DNA of 64,000 nucleotides from DASZIT01 sp035948855 (GTDB lineage Bacteria; Actinomycetota; Acidimicrobiia; Acidimicrobiales; RAAP-2): the NCBI GenBank assembly GCA_035948855.1, contig DASZIT010000057.1, positions 26,347-90,346 of the forward strand, given 5' to 3'. This document shows, one piece after another, positions 8,390 to 16,256 of the stretch. The first letter of the stretch is position 1. Each line of letters starts with the position of its first letter. The notes beneath the pieces are model-generated. The model saw nothing but the letters and a program-made list of their open reading frames with translations. It did no database searches and was not told where the DNA came from. The translations under genes were made by a program, and so were the position numbers.

Positions 8390-9507
8390 TGTCCGCCGGC
8401 CGTTCCCGAGACCGTCCCGGTCAGTGTCCCGTTGGTCTGATCAAGGGCCAGCTGCATATTCAGATTTACCGATCCATTGGGCCCACTGACCTTCGCGCCG
8501 ATCGTCGAACCCTGCAGAGCGGTGACGGTGCCGGTATCGGGGCCCCAGGTGACCTGGCTCGAAGACATGGCCACGCCGCCATTTACCGAGTCGCCGTTGA
8601 GTTTGACCACCAGGGGCGCGGCGGGGGACCCCGCCGCCGTCATGGTCAGGACGACGGAGATCTGGCCCTGCTGATTCGGAGCCGAGGTCTGGTAGGTGCC
8701 CTGTACCGCTTGACTGAAGGGCGCGGACGGCACCCCGCCGGTCGACGGCGGGGCGGCCGTGGCCGATGACGACCCGGTGGCGGAACCGCCCCCCGACTGA
8801 AAGCTGGCGTTCAGCTGGGCGAGCACCGACGCGGAGGTTCCTGCCCGTTGTGACCACCCGGGACGGAGGGGACCGACCGCCGCGACGATTCCGACCCCGA
8901 TGAGCGTCGTGATCCCGATGACCGCCGCGGCAATGCGACGGCCAGGCGAGAAGGTCCGGCCGGTGACCAGCCGCCACCCGACGGCGCCGACCACCGCGAC
9001 CACACAGAGAACATTGATCAACAACGTCAGCGAGAGGCGGGTGTCGGTGCCCGCCCCGAGTCCGTGCAGCAAGGCAATCGGCCAGCACACGTAGGCCAGC
9101 CAGTGCACGCTCCTCCATGCCCGGGTGCCGATGCGCCTTCGAAGGCCGCTGGTGATGGCCACCGCCAGGAGCAGGTCGAACGCCAATGCGCCGAAGCCGA
9201 CCCAGAGCGGCCGGTAGGGGGTGCGAAAGGGAATCACCGCATCGAGATACCCGATCGGGACGTAACCATCGGCCACCGTGGTGACGATGTGCACGCCGAT
9301 GAGCACCAGGCAGAACAACGAGAGATTGCGGTGCACCGTCTGGGACAGGAATCTCGGCCACCGTTCCGTCGTCCATCCCACCGAGGCGACGACGCCGAGG
9401 ACCACCGTGGCGGAGAGAAGGACGAGGGCGACGAGTCCGGTGGCCCGGGTCAGGTACCACATCGCGGTGGATCCGGTTCCTACCGCCGCCATCGTGGGCA
9501 GGATCAT
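8386..9507 (-). CDS. Ferric-reductase-like transmembrane protein with C-terminal beta domain
   Basis: A 373-residue protein with about six helices of the ferric reductase/NOX-like cytochrome b fold: WYLTRATGLVALVLLSATVVLG, HRNLSLFCLVLIGVHIVTTV, WRSVHWLAYVCWPIALLHGLG carry the paired histidines expected for two hemes. After a Ser/Gly/Ala linker comes a roughly 100-residue beta-rich region outside the membrane. That region shows no SGAT-type flavinylation motif. The start at 9507 overlaps the ApbE stop (ATGA). It probably moves electrons across the membrane to an outside acceptor; the acceptor is unknown. Confidence 0.8.
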   Translation of the reverse strand: MILPTMAAVGTGSTAMWYLTRATGLVALVLLSATVVLGVVASVGWTTERWPRFLSQTVHRNLSLFCLVLIGVHIVTTVADGYVPIGYLDAVIPFRTPYRPLWVGFGALAFDLLLAVAITSGLRRRIGTRAWRSVHWLAYVCWPIALLHGLGAGTDTRLSLTLLINVLCVVAVVGAVGWRLVTGRTFSPGRRIAAAVIGITTLIGVGIVAAVGPLRPGWSQRAGTSASVLAQLNASFQSGGGSATGSSSATAAPPSTGGVPSAPFSQAVQGTYQTSAPNQQGQISVVLTMTAAGSPAAPLVVKLNGDSVNGGVAMSSSQVTWGPDTGTVTALQGSTIGAKVSGPNGSVNLNMQLALDQTNGTLTGTVSGTAGGQ

Positions 9508-10463
9508 CGAGCTCCGTTTTCGACGAGGCTCCGCGTGTCGGTGGGCCAGTCGGCGATGCACGATACCGTGCCATCCCACTCCACCAGCCGGGAGGGGAGG
9601 TTCCGGGCGGCGAGCCAGGCCATCGCCGCCGGCCCTTTCACGATGGCGGCGGTGGAGGCAGTGTTGGCGTCGACACACGACGCGGCCGCCACCGACACGG
9701 TTCGCCACATGGGCCTGGCCGGCAAACTCGTTGCCGGGTCGATGATGTGGTGCACCTGCCGGCCACCGAATCGCCATTGGCGGACGGCGATCCCCGAGGT
9801 GGCCAGACCGCCCGAACTGATCGCCACTGACCCACCGGTCGCCGGCCCACCCGCCGCGTCGCTCAAACCGATCCGAAACCCATCCGGCGGTGGGGCGCCG
9901 GCCACCGCGACGTCGCCACCCAGCGATACCAGGACCCCGCCCCCCAGGAGGCCGACTACCCGATCGGCGACCCGATCGGCGGCCCAGGCCTTGGCGGTGG
10001 CCCCCAGATCGAGCTGGGTGTGCGCGGGTATCCGGACGGTGCGGGTGGGGATGTCGAGCTCGATGGTCTTCCAGCCCGGCACCGGGGCCCGGTCGGGCAT
10101 GGCACCGGTGACGCCCCCCACGATCTCGGAGAAGTCGCGGTCGTAGCCGAGTCGGTTCATGGCACCACCGACGGTCGGGTCAACGGCGCCATCGGTGACT
10201 TGCGCCGCCCGAAGCGCTACCTCCAGGAGCGCGAGCAGGTCGGCGCTCACCACGACGTCCCGCCCTCCGGCGCTCTGCAGCCGGCTGATCTCGGAATCAA
10301 CCCGGAATCGGCTGGCCACCTTCTCGAGGTTGTCGAGCTCGGTCTGCAGAATCGACGCCGCGGCGACCAGCGAATCCGGATCGGTGACCACCAGTTCGGC
10401 CTGGGTGCCCAGCGCGGGAATTCGATAGGCGACCGCCGGGTCGCCGGGGACGATGACAGCCAT
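9504..10463 (-). CDS. apbE: ApbE-family FAD:protein FMN transferase
   Basis: A 319-residue ApbE homologue, which attaches FMN to Thr/Ser of target proteins. Family landmarks are SRFRVDSEISRLQ, VDPTVGGAMNRLGYDRDF, the Mg/FAD region DLGATAKAWAADRVAD, VSLGGDVAV and the metal-site region CVDANTASTAAIV. There is no signal peptide or lipobox, so this copy seems cytoplasmic. ATG at 10463 lies 5 bp after the stop of the small membrane protein gene and the stop overlaps the ferric-reductase-like gene. No protein in the operon has a recognisable FMN_bind domain, leaving its target open. Confidence 0.88.
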   Translation of the reverse strand: MAVIVPGDPAVAYRIPALGTQAELVVTDPDSLVAAASILQTELDNLEKVASRFRVDSEISRLQSAGGRDVVVSADLLALLEVALRAAQVTDGAVDPTVGGAMNRLGYDRDFSEIVGGVTGAMPDRAPVPGWKTIELDIPTRTVRIPAHTQLDLGATAKAWAADRVADRVVGLLGGGVLVSLGGDVAVAGAPPPDGFRIGLSDAAGGPATGGSVAISSGGLATSGIAVRQWRFGGRQVHHIIDPATSLPARPMWRTVSVAAASCVDANTASTAAIVKGPAAMAWLAARNLPSRLVEWDGTVSCIADWPTDTRSLVENGAR

Positions 10464-10468
10464 GACTA

Positions 10469-10810
10469 TCAGCTGGCTCCGGTGGTGACGTGCGCCGGCT
10501 TCCGGGTGGTGACCGGAGGGCTGGCCGGCGCGGCCGGAGCGGTGGTTGGCGCGGTCGACGGTCCGGACCCGGGTGCCGCGGCCGGAGCTGACGTGGTTGG
10601 TGTCGTGGTCCCGGCCGGACTTTGGCCGGCCGGGGTCGTCGCATGACCGGGCAACGATTTGCTGACGTAGAGCCCCAAGATGCCGACCGCGGCCACGGTT
10701 GCCACCGCGATTCGCTTGGTGAGCTTGCCGACCCGGTGGAGGGCTGCGTCTCGGCGGACCCCTTCGCCCCGGCCCGGGCCCGCGGCCCTTCCGTATCTGG
10801 TATCTGCCAT
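10469..10810 (-). CDS. Small membrane-anchored Pro/Ala/Thr-rich protein, first gene of redox operon
   Basis: A 113-residue protein with a basic N-terminus, one hydrophobic helix (about residues 32-50, RIAVATVAAVGILGLYVSKS) and a long Pro/Ala/Thr-rich tail ending in HVTTGAS. I do not recognise a family. ATG at 10810 sits 7 nt after a TACCCT hexamer, so a leaderless mRNA probably begins here. In related operons this position is often held by an FMN-binding protein with the same helix-plus-linker layout; here the protein stops where such a domain would begin. It could be a truncated carrier or a scaffold. Confidence 0.55.
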   Translation of the reverse strand: MADTRYGRAAGPGRGEGVRRDAALHRVGKLTKRIAVATVAAVGILGLYVSKSLPGHATTPAGQSPAGTTTPTTSAPAAAPGSGPSTAPTTAPAAPASPPVTTRKPAHVTTGAS

Positions 10811-10817
10811 GTGATCC

Positions 10818-10823
10818 AGGGTA
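10818..10823 (-). promoter_or_regulatory. -10 hexamer of the redox operon
   Basis: TACCCT on the minus strand, 7 nt before the ATG at 10810. The same TANNNT-N6/7-ATG arrangement occurs at eight other gene starts in the window, which supports a leaderless promoter. Confidence 0.5.
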
Positions 10824-10855
10824 CGGATCCACCCTGAAGATCACATGACACCAAT

Positions 10856-10873
10856 GTGAGAATCAGGTAAGAA
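10856..10873 (-). promoter_or_regulatory. OmpR/PhoB-type direct repeat upstream of redox operon
   Basis: On the minus strand TTCTTAC (10873-10867) and TTCTCAC (10862-10856) are direct repeats with an 11-bp period and one mismatch. The near edge lies 33 bp upstream of the proposed -10, a normal activator position. The two-component system at 10881-12889 starts just beyond it and is the obvious candidate to bind. Confidence 0.5.
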
Positions 10874-10880
10874 ATGAGGC

Positions 10881-12224
10881 TCAGGTCCGGGCCGACTCCT
10901 GGGGTTCGGCCGGACTCGGCGCGGTGGCATTTGGGCGCTTCACCTGGGACGTTCGTGAAATGAGGCGGAAGATCGAGCGCGGTCGGTTCGGTCGCTGCCC
11001 TCCACCCAGGTGCCACGACACCTCCATCCGGGCCCCACCGATCGGAGCCGTGCCGATCGACCAGCTGCCTCCGGTAGCCCGCACCACCGAATCGGCGATG
11101 GCCAGGCCCAGGCCGGTCCCGCCCTGATCGTCCACCCCCCGATGGAAGCGGTCGAAGACCGCGTCTCGATCACCGGGGGCGATCCCGGGTCCGGAGTCGT
11201 CCACATCCAGCAGGATCCGGGCCCCGGTGGTTCGGACCCCGACGGTCACGACTCCGCCGCGATCGGCGTAGCGGCAGGCGTTGTCGACCAGCACCCCGAT
11301 CAGGCGGTCGATCCATGAGGGATCGGTAACCAGGAGCGCCGGCTCCCCGCCGTCGCGTTGGAAACCCAGGGTCACCCCTCGGGCAGTGGCGACCGCCTGG
11401 AACCGGTCAACGCACATCTCGGCCGCCGCCGCCACATCCACCGGGTCGCGCTCGGCGGCCGGCGGCGGCTCGGAGTCGACCCGGGCCAACCACAACAGGT
11501 CATCTACGATGCTCCGGAGCCGTCGGCCCTCACCGGCGACCCGCTGCAGCACCCCCCGGTAGGCGTCGGCATCCCGGGGACGGCTCAAGGCCAGGTCGAC
11601 TTCGGCTTCGATCACGCTCAGCGGCGTTCGCAACTCATGCGAGGCGTCGGCGGTGAACTCGGTCTGCCGGCGGCGGACCACCTCCAGCGGGGCCAAGGCT
11701 CGGAGCCCAATTGCCAATGCCCCGGCGTACACCACCACCAGGACGACTCCGCCAACCAGGATTTCGGGAACGACCAGGGTGTCCTGCACCCGGCGGATTT
11801 GACCGATGCTCTCGCCGGCCACCAACCACCCGGTGCCCGACCGGGTGGCCTGGAATCGGAACGAGGTTCCTCCCGCGTCCATCGTGGAGGTGCCGGCCGT
11901 CCAGGTTCGGGCCGGGAGCGAAGGCGCGTCAGAGGTCAGGGGAGTGGCGGTCCCGGCTGCGGAGACCAGCCACACGAAGGCCGGCGCATCATCGACGTCA
12001 CGGTCCTTTTGCACAATCGGAGTCCCCGTCTTCGGGAGGCTGGCGACCTCCTTTTGGGCATCGACCAGCCGTTCGGAGAGGTGGAGATCGGCCTGGCTGG
12101 TGAGCCGGTGTACCACGAAGATATTGAGCACGACGACGGCCACCAGGTAGCAGGCGAGCACGATGACGGCAGCAATCGCCGCCACCCTGGCGGCATGGAG
12201 CCGGTGGGAAGACCGGGTTCTCAC
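10881..12224 (-). CDS. Sensor histidine kinase
   Basis: A 447-residue kinase with an N-terminal helix (ARVAAIAAVIVLACYLVAVVVLNIFVV), a periplasmic-side sensor of about 110 residues, a second helix near 155-175, HisKA with His in ASHELRTPLSVIEAEVDLAL, and HATPase motifs VDNACRYAD, DDSGPGIAPGDRDAVFDRFHRG and GGTGLGLAI. Its start overlaps the regulator stop (ATGA at 12221-12224), so regulator and kinase are made together. Its end lies 70 bp from the redox operon, which makes that operon a likely target. Confidence 0.9.
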   Translation of the reverse strand: MRTRSSHRLHAARVAAIAAVIVLACYLVAVVVLNIFVVHRLTSQADLHLSERLVDAQKEVASLPKTGTPIVQKDRDVDDAPAFVWLVSAAGTATPLTSDAPSLPARTWTAGTSTMDAGGTSFRFQATRSGTGWLVAGESIGQIRRVQDTLVVPEILVGGVVLVVVYAGALAIGLRALAPLEVVRRRQTEFTADASHELRTPLSVIEAEVDLALSRPRDADAYRGVLQRVAGEGRRLRSIVDDLLWLARVDSEPPPAAERDPVDVAAAAEMCVDRFQAVATARGVTLGFQRDGGEPALLVTDPSWIDRLIGVLVDNACRYADRGGVVTVGVRTTGARILLDVDDSGPGIAPGDRDAVFDRFHRGVDDQGGTGLGLAIADSVVRATGGSWSIGTAPIGGARMEVSWHLGGGQRPNRPRSIFRLISRTSQVKRPNATAPSPAEPQESART

Positions 12225-12889
12225 GCTTCGACCAACCGGTATCCCGTGCCTCGGACCGTCTCGATGCGGGCTCCGTCACTGCCGAGCTTGGCTCGTAGCC
12301 GGGCCACGTGGACGTCGATGGTGTTGGATCCGACTGCGTCGGCTTCATTGTCCCAGATTTGGACCGCGATGTTTCGGCGTGTCACCACCGCGGGAGCTCG
12401 TCGGAGGAGCAGCTCGAGGAGGCCGAACTCGGTGGCGGTGAGCGTTACCGGCTCACCCTGCTTCGTGACTTCCCGGGTGATCGTATCCAGGTGGAGATCG
12501 CCACAGACGATCTGGGGGTCGACAGTGAGCGCCGGTCGGCGTTGCAACGCCTGGAGCCTGGCCACCAGTTCGGAGAAGTCGAACGGCTTGACCAGGTAGT
12601 CGTCGGCTCCGAGGTTCAACCCGGTGATCCGGTCGGCGGTGGCGTCCCGGGCGGTGAGCATCAGGGTGGGGGTTCGGTCACCTTGCTGCCGCATGCCTTG
12701 TACGACCTCGAGGCCGCTTCGTTTTGGCATCCGCCAATCGAGAATCGCCACCTCGTATTCGTACTCTCGGAGATGGGCCACCGCCTGGTCGCCGTCGGCC
12801 ACCGCGTCGACGGTGTAGCCGTGCTCCCGCAACCCCCGTTCCAACACCGAACGGAGCGGAGCGTCGTCCTCGGCCACGAGCACCCTCAT
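12221..12889 (-). CDS. OmpR-family response regulator
   Basis: A 222-residue regulator: receiver with VAEDDAPL, phospho-acceptor Asp in VAILDWRMPKRSG and Lys in DDYLVKPFDFSELV; winged-helix domain with LTATEFGLLELLLRRAP and NTIDVHVARLRAKLG. It is first in a two-gene operon with the kinase at 10881-12224. An 11-bp-period repeat of the kind bound by this family lies in front of the redox operon next door (10856-10873). Confidence 0.92.
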   Translation of the reverse strand: MRVLVAEDDAPLRSVLERGLREHGYTVDAVADGDQAVAHLREYEYEVAILDWRMPKRSGLEVVQGMRQQGDRTPTLMLTARDATADRITGLNLGADDYLVKPFDFSELVARLQALQRRPALTVDPQIVCGDLHLDTITREVTKQGEPVTLTATEFGLLELLLRRAPAVVTRRNIAVQIWDNEADAVGSNTIDVHVARLRAKLGSDGARIETVRGTGYRLVEA

Positions 12890-13038
12890 GGGCGGCAGGC
12901 CCTTGGCTGCTTGGTGATGCCGATCATCGGGTCAATGTACCTGCCGGACCTGACGATCGGATGACGGCACCGGACGCTACCGCCCGGCGATCACCCGCCC
13001 AACCAGGGCGAACCGGGCGGGGCCGCGCAGCCTCGCTT

Positions 13039-14025
13039 TTACCTCGATCGCCGCCCCCGCACCGCTCCTCGGATCCCGTCGATGGTGCGCCGCTTGAAGA
13101 GAAGCAACTGTCGCTCTCGCTCGCTGACGTCAAAGGCGACAGCCGAGGGAGCCGGGGCCGCCGCAATCCAGTCGTTCTCCACCTCTCCGGCGCGGGCCCG
13201 GGCGATCGATGCAAGTTGCCGCAGCAGGACGGTGGATCGGGCGGTCGTCGGCTCGAGCAACCGCAGGCTGGCATGGAATTCGAGCGTATCGACTTCCGTC
13301 GGGAAGAAGCGTGCCAACTCAAAGTCGATAAGACCCAACCGCGCCAGCTTCTCGAGCAGCGTGAGAAATGAGTCAGGGGTGAAGGCGTGGCAGTGGACGT
13401 CGACAAATTCGTCGGAGGTGTCCATCCGACGGCATGCCTCCAGGGCGGCGATGTCCGGGTCATCGCAGTCGGTGCGCACGACGCCGGTGTAGTCAGCGTG
13501 TTCCGTCCACACCGCATGGGTGTCGACCACCCCGTTAATCGCCCGGGAGGTGAAGTCGTAGACCTGCTTGTAACTGGGTCTCATCAGCTGGCGCAGATAG
13601 GCGTCCACGATGTCGCTGATGTCGGTCGGCGTCCGGTTGATGTCGAAGCAGTACCGCTTGTCCGGGATGACGAGGGAGAGGATGCCGCCGGGCTTCAGGA
13701 TGCGGGCCACGTCGGCCATCCAGCCCACCGGGTCGGGAATGTGCTCGATGAGATGGGAGGCGATCACATAATCGAACGGGGCATCCTGGGCGACGGCCTC
13801 GGAGATCCTCTTGCCTTCGCCGATGACGTAGTCGAGATCCACAATGTGGTCGAGGCGATCCTGCATCTCCGTGTTGGTCGCATATTTCTGCCGGAGCTCG
13901 TCGGCGGTGGCGTGATCCAGATACCGAACCGGCCCGTCATCCTTGCTGACCCTCGGGGTCGCCAACGGTCCGATCTCCAGCCCCCGCATGGTGGCAATGT
14001 CAAGGGCAGCTAGATCACGTCTCAT
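13039..14025 (-). CDS. SAM-dependent methyltransferase, LEIGP type (copy 1)
   Basis: A 328-residue class I methyltransferase-like protein. The opening MRGLEIGPLATP replaces the usual glycine-rich SAM loop; later blocks are DAPFDYVIASHLIEHIPDP and LKPGGILSLVIPDKRYCFD, typical of methyltransferase domain 11. ATG at 14025 is chosen because TACATT lies exactly 7 nt before it; the TTG three codons upstream would fall inside that hexamer. A clear paralogue is encoded at 29696-30724. In other bacteria such proteins occur in cell-surface glycan loci; the substrate here is unknown. Confidence 0.8.
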   Translation of the reverse strand: MRRDLAALDIATMRGLEIGPLATPRVSKDDGPVRYLDHATADELRQKYATNTEMQDRLDHIVDLDYVIGEGKRISEAVAQDAPFDYVIASHLIEHIPDPVGWMADVARILKPGGILSLVIPDKRYCFDINRTPTDISDIVDAYLRQLMRPSYKQVYDFTSRAINGVVDTHAVWTEHADYTGVVRTDCDDPDIAALEACRRMDTSDEFVDVHCHAFTPDSFLTLLEKLARLGLIDFELARFFPTEVDTLEFHASLRLLEPTTARSTVLLRQLASIARARAGEVENDWIAAAPAPSAVAFDVSERERQLLLFKRRTIDGIRGAVRGRRSR

Positions 14026-14032
14026 TGCGCAC

Positions 14033-14038
14033 AATGTA
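14033..14038 (-). promoter_or_regulatory. -10 hexamer of methyltransferase copy 1
   Basis: TACATT on the minus strand, 7 nt before the ATG at 14025, giving a probable leaderless transcript. Confidence 0.45.
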
Positions 14039-14083
14039 CGTCACGGGCCGGAACCGGACGTCCGGGACATGCCGGCTGTGCGG

Positions 14084-15175
14084 CTACTGGTGGAGGAAAC
14101 TCCAGATCAGCCGCGAGGCGGACGGGGTGCTCGGATCTCCTTGGGGCCAGCGATGGGCGCCGCCCGCATACAGGGCGTACTGGACCCGGGTCTGGTTCTG
14201 GCAAGTCGACCAGAGGCTGACGATCGCGGTCCCGGTCTGCTTCACCGTCGGGCTCCCCACGCAGCCGTCAATCTGGCGCCACTGGGCCACCACATCGTTG
14301 ACCCGGGGCTCGGCCATCCCGCGTACCACCTGGGTTGGATCCTGGGAGGAGATGCTCAGGTACGGGTCTTCCTGGTAGGCGACGATGGCGATCGACACCG
14401 GTCGGGGCGGGATGCAGAGCGGCACCGGCACCGCCTCCACCGCGGCCACGCCGGCAAAGAGGCCGGGGTTGGCACAGGCCATGCGGTAGGCCATCCTTCC
14501 CCCGTTGCTGAAGCCGGCCAGGTAGACATTCTGGGCTGAGGTACCCGGCACGCTGGCCAGGACGTCGTGGACGACGGTGGTCAAGAACGAAACGTCGTCG
14601 ACCCCGGCGGCTCGGGCCAGGCCGCAACACCCTCCGGCATTCCACGACTGCCCGAAGCCGGCCGGGTAGACGACAACCGCCCGCCCGACGATCGGGAGAA
14701 ATCCGGTCACCCGGGCCACGCCGGCGGGGGTCATGCCGTGACCGTGGAGGACAACCAGCACCGGAAGGGGTCCAGACCCGCTGGCGGTCGGTCTGACGAC
14801 CACGTAGTCGCGCAAGAGGACTCCGGACTGGACCTGCTGCACCGTCGACGTCCAGCCGGCCGGCACCCGGACCCCGACTGACGGGCCGAGACCGGGCAGA
14901 TCGGGTTGGGCCACCCGATCGGGTGCGCCGGATGAATCGGTCGGATCCGCCACCGTGGGCGGCGAAGAGGATTCGAAGGACGCCGGCGTCACACTCGACC
15001 CATGGGCCTTGGCCGCCAGCGCCGCGGTGCGGATCCCGGTGAGCGTGTGCACCGCGGCGTGGGACGTCCCCGGCAACCCCACGGTCAACAGGGAAGCGCA
15101 GGCGACCACGCCCGCCCCGGCGGCGAACTGGTGCAGCAGGTGCCCCGGTCGGTCCCGGCGCGAGATGTGTCGCAT
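14084..15175 (-). CDS. Secreted PHB depolymerase/feruloyl esterase-type hydrolase
   Basis: A 363-residue alpha/beta hydrolase of the LpqC/polyhydroxybutyrate depolymerase group. A signal-like segment (QFAAGAGVVACASLLTVGLPGTSHA) precedes the mature protein. Visible catalytic elements are LVVLHGHGMTPAG, the nucleophile elbow GFSNGGRMAYRMAC (family GxSxGG), and a C-terminal His in GGAHRWPQG. ATG at 15175 was chosen over the upstream start because it sits directly before the signal sequence. A TATAGT at 15223-15228 may give it its own promoter. Substrate unknown. Confidence 0.8.
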   Translation of the reverse strand: MRHISRRDRPGHLLHQFAAGAGVVACASLLTVGLPGTSHAAVHTLTGIRTAALAAKAHGSSVTPASFESSSPPTVADPTDSSGAPDRVAQPDLPGLGPSVGVRVPAGWTSTVQQVQSGVLLRDYVVVRPTASGSGPLPVLVVLHGHGMTPAGVARVTGFLPIVGRAVVVYPAGFGQSWNAGGCCGLARAAGVDDVSFLTTVVHDVLASVPGTSAQNVYLAGFSNGGRMAYRMACANPGLFAGVAAVEAVPVPLCIPPRPVSIAIVAYQEDPYLSISSQDPTQVVRGMAEPRVNDVVAQWRQIDGCVGSPTVKQTGTAIVSLWSTCQNQTRVQYALYAGGAHRWPQGDPSTPSASRLIWSFLHQ

Positions 15176-15223
15176 TCGTGCTCCGTCGCTCGAGGCTGGG
15201 GACCTGGGCGGTCCGCCGGGCAA

Positions 15224-15874
15224 CTATACGGGGCCGGGGGGTCGTTTCGCTGTACACCAGGGATCGCCGCCCGCCGAAAAGGCGACGAATTCCCCGTTGG
15301 GCAGATGCAGCGCGTCCCCGCCGTCACGGATCCATCCTTCGAGGGCGAGAAATCTCATGGCGGACTGGAGGACCAGGCCGTGGGAGACGACCACCACCAG
15401 TCCCGGCTCTCCGCCCATCGCCTCCCCGATCGCCGACGCGGCTCGTCGACCGGCTTCGTCGGTGGTCTCGCCACCCCCGCGGCGGACCGGGCTCCCCGAG
15501 CTCCAAGCCAGGAATTCCTCCGGGAACTCGGCCCGCGCCTCGTCCCGGTTCAGTCCTTCCCACCCGCCCAGGTACACCTCCCGCAGGTCAGGGTCGATCT
15601 CGAAGTCTGCCCCGGAGGCGGCAACCACCCGCTGGGCCGTCGACCGCGCCCGGATGAGATCGCTGGAGATGACCAGGTCGGGCCCGAACGGCGCCAGCTG
15701 GGCTGCGAGTTCGAGGGCCTGTTGCCGCCCCGTCGAGTCGAGCGGGGGATCGGAATGACCCTGGAAGCGCCCGTCGGCATTCCAGGCCGTACGTCCGTGC
15801 CGGGCCAGCACCAACCGTGGCCCGGAGGTGGCGTCGGTGTCGATCAATAGATCATCCGGGGGTCCCGGTACCAC
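15224..15874 (-). CDS. Histidine phosphatase (phosphoglycerate mutase) family protein
   Basis: A 216-residue protein with the histidine-phosphatase signature LVLARHGRTAWN (phospho-His in RHG), the second basic block SSDLIRARSTA, and the distal VVVSHGLVLQ. It fits broad-specificity phosphatases better than glycolytic mutases. The GTG at 15874 overlaps the VOC gene by 31 bp; a TTG some 27 bp downstream is an alternative start. Position just after ComA and the VOC gene suggests it might dephosphorylate a product of that pathway, but nothing in the sequence proves it. Confidence 0.82.
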   Translation of the reverse strand: MVPGPPDDLLIDTDATSGPRLVLARHGRTAWNADGRFQGHSDPPLDSTGRQQALELAAQLAPFGPDLVISSDLIRARSTAQRVVAASGADFEIDPDLREVYLGGWEGLNRDEARAEFPEEFLAWSSGSPVRRGGGETTDEAGRRAASAIGEAMGGEPGLVVVVSHGLVLQSAMRFLALEGWIRDGGDALHLPNGEFVAFSAGGDPWCTAKRPPGPV

Positions 15875-16245
15875 TTGAACTCGATGAGGTTGTTGGACGG
15901 GTCACGTATCACCATCGTCAAGTGCTCCTCGGCCAGACCCTCGAAGCGGGACTGACAGGGACGGTGGAAAGGAATGCCCCGCGCCCCGATGAGCCGTTCG
16001 AGGGATTCGAAATCGTCCCGGTTCCGGAAGGTCGCCCCGAAATGCCGCGGGTAGAGATCGAGCGGCTCCTGGTCCCAGGCGTCCGACAGGTGGCACACCA
16101 CCTGGTCGCCGAAGAAGTCCAGGGTGATCCGATCGTCGTACCGGCGGGCCAGGTGGCACCCGAGCCGATTGACATAGAACTCCTGGGCCTCGTCAAGGTC
16201 CCGAGCCGGAATCGCGAGATGGAATGCGCTGTCGGGATCACGCAT
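15844..16245 (-). CDS. VOC (glyoxalase/dioxygenase) superfamily protein
   Basis: A 133-residue single-domain VOC protein: FHLAIPARDLDEAQEFYVNRLGC at the N-terminus and HLTMVIRDPSNNLIEFKWY at the end, the usual metal-binding His and Glu positions. It starts 11 bp after the ComA stop and overlaps the phosphatase gene, so all three are co-transcribed. VOC proteins of this type act as dioxygenases, epimerases or resistance proteins; the reaction here cannot be read from the sequence. Confidence 0.8.
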   Translation of the reverse strand: MRDPDSAFHLAIPARDLDEAQEFYVNRLGCHLARRYDDRITLDFFGDQVVCHLSDAWDQEPLDLYPRHFGATFRNRDDFESLERLIGARGIPFHRPCQSRFEGLAEEHLTMVIRDPSNNLIEFKWYRDPRMIY

Positions 16246-16256
16246 GAACTAGCGGA

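Noticed and set aside
12994..13021. CCCGCCC...GGGCGGG hairpin after methyltransferase copy 1
   Set aside because: Stem is plausible but no T-run follows on the minus strand, and such GC stems are expected by chance here; not called a terminator.
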